From positions 1-14,933 of the forward strand of contig JAGLDB010000027.1 of assembly GCA_023145935.1 (NCBI GenBank): a stretch of 14,933 nucleotides of DNA, given 5' to 3'. Each line of letters opens with the position of its first letter. Position 1 is the first letter of the stretch. This DNA is from Candidatus Sabulitectum sp. (GTDB taxonomy: Bacteria > Fermentibacterota > Fermentibacteria > Fermentibacterales > Fermentibacteraceae). Position numbers and translations under genes: made by a program. The notes below the pieces were generated by a model. That model was given only the letters and a program-made list of their open reading frames with translations, did not search any database and was not told the DNA's origin. Positions 7,094 to 13,327 of this stretch are shown in pieces.

Positions 7094-9496
7094 CTATCTC
7101 AAAACCATCACCGGATTAATTTCTTCCAAATCGGGAGAATTGAATCTTACATGATAAACTCCAGCCGGAACCCTTCTTCCACTGGCATCTGACAGATCCC
7201 ACAAAATGCTGTGATTACCAGCCTGAAATTGATCATTGACCAGTGTTGTCACAATGCGTCCACCAAGATCATAAACTTCCAGGGAAACAACAGATGAAGT
7301 CGCTATAGTGAAAGAGAATGATACTGTCTCAACAGCAGGATTGGGGGAAATTAGGCTAAAGGTGTTAACTGCCACCGGCATATCAGTTTGCTGGGTTCCA
7401 ACGCCTGTTACTGTGATGGTTCCACGGTAAGAGATGTGGTTCCTTGCCCATACAGTAGCACTCATTGTACCGGTTGTAGCTGGAGTGGCATAGAGACTCA
7501 CCTGCCCGGAGGCATTGGTGTATCCCACCAGGTAGGTTTCCCCGGTTTTCCAGTCACCCTTCTGAATACAGACTCTGGCATTCTCTACAGGATTTCCTCC
7601 TGAAGTTACTGTAAAGGTCACCGGAGTGTTTCCACTTATTGAAGAAACATGAGACACCGAAAGATCAGCTGCTTCCTCGGTCCACATAGGAAGCTCAGGA
7701 TCACCAAAGAGGTTGTACTCTTTCAGGCACCAGTCCATGTAAACACTGTCCGGTGGACTGTAGAAGTCCATACTTGTTCCATGGGCAATACCAAGGTTAT
7801 AGATATCATTCTGCCAGTGATCCTGGTAGAATCTTATGCAGAGCATCTCACTTGGCCCGGTGCAGGGACCGGAGAAATTACCAAACCCGTAGCGACTGTT
7901 GAAATTGCCGAAGCCCCCTCCATCGGGTGAGTTCAGCCAGGCATCTGCACAACACTCAGTGTCATCAAGATGACCGATCAGACAAGAAATAGACTGCCAG
8001 ATAGCTGGAAGATTGCCATTTGCAATATTCGTCTGGGCCATGATGTGAGCTACAGTGTAGTTACTGCCTGCTGAGGTCCACATATAAGTTTCTGATCCGT
8101 GGCTTGCATGAAACACATGGTGTGGTCCGGCATTTATCATGTTGATCGTATTCTGGTAACTGTTAGTACCACTGGATTCGTAAAGCTTCTCTTCCTCCCA
8201 TGACGAAGAAGGTATGAAAGTTGAAATAGATTCTGCGTCGGCACTGCCGGGAATGTAGGGTGAGCTCCACAGAATTCCAGTAGTGTAACCGATTCTCAGT
8301 TCAATGGGAGCTGTCTCAAAGTAATCCACAGACTGTATTCTCTCGTAGATGAACACCTTTTCTACAAATATGTCAGCCTCGGATGCTGAATTCACGCTGG
8401 CTCTTCCTACCCAGAGATCAGGATGGTAATCAACCTGGTCATAACCTGCAGGCTGTGGAGTCTGGTATGGAAATGGTACTTCACCCCAGACTGTATTGCC
8501 GTTTGAGTTCCACAGATCGGCACCAGGTGCAGTATCATTGATATCCACGAAGTAAAGATCGGCTGGAGCTATCTCCGTAAGGCTGGCACTGCCCACAAGA
8601 AGAGCATCACGGCACCCGACTTTGTCGTCATCACCAAAGATAAGTACGTAATCTGTACCATCATCTCTGCAATCGGTAAGGAACGCCCTCATTTCCTGCT
8701 GCAGATCCACAAACGAGTAATTGGCCTCAATCCATGTGGTTGTGTAAACGCTGGCTGGTATACCCTTTGCTGTTTTCCAGTCAGCTAGTTCCTGAGCCTG
8801 TGACAAATAATCAGGGTGGGTAATTATCACATACTGACCGTAAGTAAGATCTCTGGGAGCAACTATCTGAGCACCGGATCCACTTACCCCCTCCGGGTTC
8901 AATACAAGCCTGCCTAAAATGTCCATAGCCATGTCTTCACTGGCCTGTGTCCGCCTGCTCACAAGCCGTGTTGACTCATCTTCTTCATATTGAACACCAA
9001 GGGTGATGCTTTCTAAAACCTGAATGTTCTTCGTGGTGGGGTTCCATCTTACAGGGTGAACATTCACATATGCAACGGGGATTCCCCAGTAGACGCTGGA
9101 GCTTGTAAGAACAGCTGAAAGCGCCGGGAAGTACGAATCTCTGGAATAAATATGCTGATCCGGTTCTGCCTGTACATGATCAATACCTGCAGAAATGGGA
9201 ACACACCCACTGGATGGCTGCACCTCGAACCTGCCGGAAAGGTTAATCCAGTTTTCATCACTGATCCGAATGCTGGTGGCTGAACAACCGGTTGGAAGAG
9301 CGATGCGAACCGGCATAATTGGAAGAGCAGGAGTTCCAAGGCTGAACATACTGGGCATATTCGGGATAGTAACAGCTGTGTATAGACCCTCACGAGTAAT
9401 ACTCAGCTGTGCACCGTCAAACGGTACCGAAACAGTTAATTCTCCTGCATTCGCAAAAAAGAGACAAAACAACAGTACGAAAAATGTTTTTTTCAT
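7094..9496 (-). CDS. Secreted gingipain-type cysteine peptidase (family C25) with C-terminal sorting domain
   Basis: Family C25 enzymes are exported cysteine endopeptidases. From ATG 9496 the product is 800 residues. It has a signal peptide, MKKTFFVLLFCLFFANA, a beta-rich propeptide-like region to about 190, and the peptidase domain at about 215-600. The likely catalytic dyad is His466 in FHASHGSE and Cys505 in SISCLIGHLD, and the family NLFGDPELPMW segment closes the domain. An Ig-like module (about 610-700, TPVTFTVTSGGNPVENARV) follows. A tail opens with SLISPNPAVETVSFSF and has YDLGGRIVTTLV and PAGVYHVRF, typical of type IX-like sorting or FlgD-Ig domains. A longer GTG start at 9508 would touch the AGGAG and is unlikely. 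The ATG sits 12 bases after that site, slightly far. Transcription is monocistronic, ending at the hairpin at 7041-7077. Substrate specificity is not readable. Confidence 0.92.
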   Translation of the reverse strand: MKKTFFVLLFCLFFANAGELTVSVPFDGAQLSITREGLYTAVTIPNMPSMFSLGTPALPIMPVRIALPTGCSATSIRISDENWINLSGRFEVQPSSGCVPISAGIDHVQAEPDQHIYSRDSYFPALSAVLTSSSVYWGIPVAYVNVHPVRWNPTTKNIQVLESITLGVQYEEDESTRLVSRRTQASEDMAMDILGRLVLNPEGVSGSGAQIVAPRDLTYGQYVIITHPDYLSQAQELADWKTAKGIPASVYTTTWIEANYSFVDLQQEMRAFLTDCRDDGTDYVLIFGDDDKVGCRDALLVGSASLTEIAPADLYFVDINDTAPGADLWNSNGNTVWGEVPFPYQTPQPAGYDQVDYHPDLWVGRASVNSASEADIFVEKVFIYERIQSVDYFETAPIELRIGYTTGILWSSPYIPGSADAESISTFIPSSSWEEEKLYESSGTNSYQNTINMINAGPHHVFHASHGSETYMWTSAGSNYTVAHIMAQTNIANGNLPAIWQSISCLIGHLDDTECCADAWLNSPDGGGFGNFNSRYGFGNFSGPCTGPSEMLCIRFYQDHWQNDIYNLGIAHGTSMDFYSPPDSVYMDWCLKEYNLFGDPELPMWTEEAADLSVSHVSSISGNTPVTFTVTSGGNPVENARVCIQKGDWKTGETYLVGYTNASGQVSLYATPATTGTMSATVWARNHISYRGTITVTGVGTQQTDMPVAVNTFSLISPNPAVETVSFSFTIATSSVVSLEVYDLGGRIVTTLVNDQFQAGNHSILWDLSDASGRRVPAGVYHVRFNSPDLEEINPVMVLR

Positions 9497-9551
9497 AGCT
9501 AAAGCCACTCCTGTCTATTGGTGAAAACAAAACATCTCAGCACACAAGATA

Positions 9552-9567
9552 ATGTATATATATACAT
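9552..9567. promoter_or_regulatory. 16-base perfect AT palindrome upstream of the C25 gene
   Basis: ATGTATATATATACAT is its own reverse complement. It sits in the 89-base gap between the DAO-type gene and the C25 start, about 55 bases upstream of the ATG. It may be an operator, an AT-rich promoter element overlapping a -10 box, or simply a TA run. I could not define a clean -35/-10 pair around it. Confidence 0.3.
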
Positions 9568-9585
9568 AGCAAGGGGCGATCTGAT

Positions 9586-10722
9586 CTATTTAAGCGCTTC
9601 CGACCCACTGAATTCTCTGTCCAGCTTCATTGCTTCAAGAACCATTTTGTCTTCCTCTGTGGATTGATCTGTTACAAGCCTGGCCATAACCTCGCCCACT
9701 CCAGGTCCCAGCATGAACCCCTGACCGCACATTCCCACTGCGACAAAACTGCCTGTCGGGCCAGCCTGACCAATAATAGGCGTTCCGTCAGGAGTCTGAG
9801 GGTAACAGCCCCTCCATGTTCTCCTTACCTTAATGTTCGCAAGTCGCGGGAATAGCTTTACCATTCTTCGAGCCACCTGCGGCAGGAAAACAGAGGTTTC
9901 GGCTGTTCCGGTACCCGGCAGAGGAGGATCCGGGGTGATACAAAAAACCACCTGACCGGTGCTGTACTGGTAAAAATAGTAGTTGGCACTTCCTGCAGAT
10001 TTGCTGATATCTACAACCATGGGGTTGAAGAATCGCTGGACAGGCTCAGTAATACCAGCCTCGTGCATATCCGGATACACTGGAAGATCAATGCCCACCA
10101 TGGCTCCAACTTCCCTGCTGAAAGAACCGGCGCAGTTGATGATTCTTTCTGCGTTGTATTCGCCTCTGTCTGTCCGAATGGTAAAGTAATCCTTCTTCTC
10201 TATTGATTCAACGGTTTCTCCGAACCTGAATTCCGCTCCTTCTTTTACTGCATGTCTCTGAAAGGCATAGCAGCTTTCCATAGGGCTCGCACTGCCATCC
10301 TCCAGAGAGAATGTTCCGCCAAGAAGGCCTTCCCGGGCAATTCCGGGTACAAGCTTCATTATTTCATCCGGGTCACACCATTTAATATTAAGCCCGGCAT
10401 TCTGCTGAGCAGGTATCATGTTCTGCAACGACTGTGAAACCTCTTCAGTGTATGCCACAAAAGTGTAACCACCCATAAACCAGCCGATATCGTCACCGTG
10501 AACACCTTCCCAGCTCGAGAAAGTCTTCAGGGAATGAAGACTGAGAGCAACCTTTGCAGGGTCACTGTGTGTGGCTCTTATACCGCCGATAGCACATTTG
10601 TTATTGCCCTGTCCAACCGAACTGTTGGAATCTATCACAAGAGGCTTAACTCCCCTTGCCGCAAGGGACATAGCTATGGGAGTTCCAACAGAACCTGCAC
10701 CGATAATTATTACCTCGTACAT
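9586..10722 (-). CDS. DAO-family FAD-dependent oxidoreductase, beta subunit of an amine/imino-acid dehydrogenase
   Basis: This is a 378-residue flavoprotein of the D-amino-acid-oxidase fold, nearest in appearance to sarcosine oxidase beta, HcnC and the beta subunits of dye-linked proline or hydroxyproline dehydrogenases. It would oxidise the C-N bond of a secondary amine or amino acid. The N-terminal FAD-binding motif is YEVIIIGAGSVGTP (GxGxxG at residues 8-13), with an acidic residue ending the second strand (VIDSN). The C-terminal family segment CYPQTPDGTPIIG leads into FVAVGMCGQGFMLGPGVGE, which holds the flavin. There is no signal peptide, so it is cytoplasmic. The ATG at 10722 overlaps the TGA of the upstream subunit by one base. 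A GTG one codon earlier is also possible. Coupling to that subunit indicates a complex in which electrons pass from this FAD to the partner. The actual substrate is not determinable here. Confidence 0.85.
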   Translation of the reverse strand: MYEVIIIGAGSVGTPIAMSLAARGVKPLVIDSNSSVGQGNNKCAIGGIRATHSDPAKVALSLHSLKTFSSWEGVHGDDIGWFMGGYTFVAYTEEVSQSLQNMIPAQQNAGLNIKWCDPDEIMKLVPGIAREGLLGGTFSLEDGSASPMESCYAFQRHAVKEGAEFRFGETVESIEKKDYFTIRTDRGEYNAERIINCAGSFSREVGAMVGIDLPVYPDMHEAGITEPVQRFFNPMVVDISKSAGSANYYFYQYSTGQVVFCITPDPPLPGTGTAETSVFLPQVARRMVKLFPRLANIKVRRTWRGCYPQTPDGTPIIGQAGPTGSFVAVGMCGQGFMLGPGVGEVMARLVTDQSTEEDKMVLEAMKLDREFSGSEALK

Positions 10723-12794
10723 CACTCACCATCCTTTCCGCAAAAGATACCAAGTCTTGTCTCTGCGAAAAGAGGTCTTTCAGTAAAGTCTGTGATCTCT
10801 TCCAGGTCAATGCCTTCACCTCTGATGATCCGTGGAATAAGAGATTTGCATGTTTTACCGCCGCATGCACCAAAGCCGGCTCTTGATCTTGATTTCAATT
10901 CATTCATATCCCGAACACCTTCACGAAGCAGTTTCTTGATCTCACCGGCAGTTACCCTCTCGCATCTGCAGACAATCGAGTCGTCTGCCATTGGCAATTC
11001 AGGAACTGAAAACTCGGGTGCAGTAACTTCTAAGTCCTGTACTCTCACGCCTGCAACTCTGTTGGCAATATCTGCTGGAACCGCAATATCCAGAAGCATT
11101 GTTGAGGGATAACCCGGTGCTGCTTTCAAGCTTAGTACGGTACCGGACCCTATTGGATTCCCTTCCCACTCGCTCACTGTAACAGTCTGACCTTTTTCCA
11201 GAACCCAGTTTCCAAGCTCCCACGGAACAGTTACCGTTGGAAAATCAGAGTTCTTCCGGTAATCAACAAGAGTTATGGCCAGACCGGGACAGATCGCCAC
11301 GCATTTCCTGCAGCCAATACAATCGCCACTGTATACGGGAAGCCCAAGAATCGGGTGCCCATTGGTTGTAATAAGCCCTTTAGGGCAAACTGTCATACAC
11401 GGATTGCAGGGTATCTCCTGAAAACAGTGAATTACAGGGAAAACCCCCGCGACCGCAGTAGATTCCACATACTCTTCAACAGCCCCCCCGGGACTTTTCA
11501 GAACCTCTGCTTTTTCCAGCCATTCGTCCGGGATCCTCACAGATTCACCTGAAAGAGATTGTACTATTCTTCTGCCACATATTCTTCCGCTGAACATGGC
11601 GGCGCTGGCCTCGGCAATTTCTTCCGAATCTCCCGTAAGCATGGAAGGAATTCCGTACTCCACGGCCTTGCTGTGAAACTCGTTCACCGAGCTCAGGCCA
11701 ACAGCCACAAGAAGAGTATCAACCTTGAAATTCTTTTCAGTACCGGGTACAGGATTAAAATTCTCGTCGATCTCAGCAATGGTAACGCTTTCAAGGTTTT
11801 CGCCTCCGTGAGCGGCGAGAACCGTATGTCTTGTGTAGATCGGCACACCCATGCGAAGAATTTTATCTGCATGAACCTTGTAACCTCCACACTTCTCCAT
11901 TGCTTCAGCAAGACCCACAACAGTCATGCCGGCTTGCAGAGCGTGGTATGCTCCAATAAGACCTACATTGCCGCCGCCAAGAATAAAGATCCTTTCGGAA
12001 CAACGAATCTGATCCCGGTTCACAAGAGTCTGAAATGCTCCCGCTCCATACACTCCCGGTATGGTTGAGCCTGGAAATGGAAGAGATTTCTCCCTGGCGC
12101 CTGCTGCGACCAGAAGCTGTTTCGGCGTTACAATTTTATAGCCGTCGGCTCTTCTAACACCGATGCTGCCATTGCTGAACACTGCCAGCACCACTGATTC
12201 CATCCAGACATCAATAGATGAAAACCGCTGTAGTTCTTCCGCAAGGATCTCAGCGATCTTTGTTCCCCGGATTCCAGCCCGACAGTCATCTTCTGAACCA
12301 AAGAACTTGTGAGTCTGCAGAACCAGCTTTCCACCCAGCCGATCTTTGTCATCCACAAGGATCACATTAAAACCTGAAGCTCCCAGTTCCCTGGCTGCAG
12401 CCATTCCTGAAGGTCCGGCACCGATGATCAACACATCAGTCTCAATGCTCTCTGGAGGTTTTACCTGTGGCGCATCCATATCTTCCAGGGCAGGAAGTCC
12501 TTCAACGGACTGTACAGTCATTCCTGCTTCAAGAGGAACAATACAGCTCTTCAGAGAAACACCATTTATGATCAAAGTACACTGGGAACACTGTCCATTA
12601 GCACAAAAGATCCCCTGCGCTCCTCTGTCTTTGTGGTGGTGACCGAAAACGTGCTCGCCGTTGGCAAACACTGCTGATGAAACCATCTCACCTTCCCTGC
12701 CGATCATTTCTCTTCCGTTAAATGTAAAACTCACCCAACTGTCAGGAAGGGGTGACAAAACGGGATGACGCATGATTCTGCCTTCAGTTTTCAA
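10722..12794 (-). CDS. Multi-cofactor oxidoreductase alpha subunit: 2Fe-2S + FAD/NAD + two 4Fe-4S + BFD-type 2Fe-2S
   Basis: This is a large electron-transfer subunit of the HcnA/HcnB, SoxA or proline-dehydrogenase-alpha type. Counting from a TTG at 12800 (692 residues), the order is as follows. A plant-type 2Fe-2S domain has C66, C71, C74 and C86. A FAD site GAGPSG lies at 127-132 and a second dinucleotide site GGGNVG at 275-280. Two ferredoxin-like 4Fe-4S motifs follow, with C459, C465, C468 and C472 and with C494, C497, C500 and C504. Then comes an unassigned 100-residue beta-rich insert. A BFD-like 2Fe-2S site has C611, C613, C646 and C651. All ligands look intact. The strongest ribosome site (AGGAG, 12806-12802) is seven bases before the TTG at 12794, which I take as the start. 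ATG 12773 is an alternative. The gene lies 24 bases after the zinc-ribbon gene and overlaps the DAO gene. It would relay electrons from the DAO subunit to NAD or a ferredoxin; direction and substrate are inference. Confidence 0.88.
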   Translation of the reverse strand: MKTEGRIMRHPVLSPLPDSWVSFTFNGREMIGREGEMVSSAVFANGEHVFGHHHKDRGAQGIFCANGQCSQCTLIINGVSLKSCIVPLEAGMTVQSVEGLPALEDMDAPQVKPPESIETDVLIIGAGPSGMAAARELGASGFNVILVDDKDRLGGKLVLQTHKFFGSEDDCRAGIRGTKIAEILAEELQRFSSIDVWMESVVLAVFSNGSIGVRRADGYKIVTPKQLLVAAGAREKSLPFPGSTIPGVYGAGAFQTLVNRDQIRCSERIFILGGGNVGLIGAYHALQAGMTVVGLAEAMEKCGGYKVHADKILRMGVPIYTRHTVLAAHGGENLESVTIAEIDENFNPVPGTEKNFKVDTLLVAVGLSSVNEFHSKAVEYGIPSMLTGDSEEIAEASAAMFSGRICGRRIVQSLSGESVRIPDEWLEKAEVLKSPGGAVEEYVESTAVAGVFPVIHCFQEIPCNPCMTVCPKGLITTNGHPILGLPVYSGDCIGCRKCVAICPGLAITLVDYRKNSDFPTVTVPWELGNWVLEKGQTVTVSEWEGNPIGSGTVLSLKAAPGYPSTMLLDIAVPADIANRVAGVRVQDLEVTAPEFSVPELPMADDSIVCRCERVTAGEIKKLLREGVRDMNELKSRSRAGFGACGGKTCKSLIPRIIRGEGIDLEEITDFTERPLFAETRLGIFCGKDGE

Positions 12795-12801
12795 TTCCAA
12801 T

Positions 12802-12807
12802 CTCCTT
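12802..12807 (-). promoter_or_regulatory. Shine-Dalgarno site of the oxidoreductase alpha gene
   Basis: The minus strand reads AAGGAG. It is seven bases from TTG 12794, only one base from TTG 12800, and about 28 from ATG 12773. The spacing favours the TTG at 12794. A weaker GAAGG precedes the ATG at a similar distance. Confidence 0.5.
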
Positions 12808-12818
12808 AAAAAATCTCT

Positions 12819-13133
12819 CTAACGCCCGTGCCATTTGCGAGCAAATCCTGCTCCACCTCTGGTGGCTTTAACAAAACCACGGCACTCCGGGAAATTCACA
12901 CAGCGCCATACCCGAAGATGCGGGTACTCATATCTCTCTGTATCTCCGCCACACTGGGGACACCGTGGAGTATTCGGTCCGGTTATCTTCTTTTCAGATT
13001 TTCTGAACTCTTCTTCCAGATGCCGGTACTGTTCCTTGCGGGATGGCCCACTGAACTCAATTACCACCTTCTTAATAATGAAGAAGGCTCCGATAACAGC
13101 ACCTATAACCGAAAACAGTTTCAAATATTCCAA
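12819..13133 (-). CDS. Small membrane-anchored zinc-ribbon protein
   Basis: This 104-residue protein has one N-terminal membrane segment (about residues 5-25, with Ile, Val, Ala and Phe) and a charged helical linker (about 30-50). A four-cysteine zinc ribbon follows: CPQC at 58-61, then C78 and C84 in WRCVNFPECRGF. The ribbon resembles the topoisomerase-type C4 zinc finger. A basic glycine-rich tail ends the protein, so the ribbon probably lies in the cytoplasm and may contact nucleic acid or protein. The start is TTG at 13133, supported by AGTGAGGT seven bases upstream. Only 24 bases separate it from the oxidoreductase alpha start, so it is probably the first gene of that operon. I do not know a named family for the whole protein and no function can be assigned. 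Confidence 0.72.
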   Translation of the reverse strand: MEYLKLFSVIGAVIGAFFIIKKVVIEFSGPSRKEQYRHLEEEFRKSEKKITGPNTPRCPQCGGDTERYEYPHLRVWRCVNFPECRGFVKATRGGAGFARKWHGR

Positions 13134-13140
13134 CCTGTTT

Positions 13141-13148
13141 ACCTCACT
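13141..13148 (-). promoter_or_regulatory. Shine-Dalgarno site deciding the TTG start of the zinc-ribbon gene
   Basis: The minus strand reads AGTGAGGT, seven bases before TTG 13133. The membrane segment begins directly after this start, and no ATG precedes it in frame nearby. Confidence 0.5.
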
Positions 13149-13228
13149 GGCATGATGAAAAAGACGATCCCTTCAAGCTGGTTTGATAACACAATATAAC
13201 AGCCCTTGACCAGACCCCGATTAAGCTG

Positions 13229-13258
13229 TTGACACAAGTACACCTGCAACGGTAATAT
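13229..13258 (+). promoter_or_regulatory. Sigma-70-type promoter of the EF-G-like gene
   Basis: A perfect TTGACA (13229-13234) is followed after 18 bases by TAATAT (13253-13258). This implies a leader of about 60 bases before ATG 13328, part of it AT-rich. No hairpin or operator is obvious in the leader. The rest of the 194-base gap between the divergent genes (13134-13228) shows no further clear signal. Confidence 0.55.
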
Positions 13259-13327
13259 TCAGTCTCTAAGAAAGAATAAGTAATTGCATATTAATTTATA
13301 TTCTAACCAAATAACATCGGAGAAACC

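Noticed and set aside
10498..11112. A 204-codon plus-strand open frame
   Set aside because: It is antisense to both oxidoreductase subunits, whose protein motifs are unambiguous. Its translation is low-complexity and spans the junction of two real genes.
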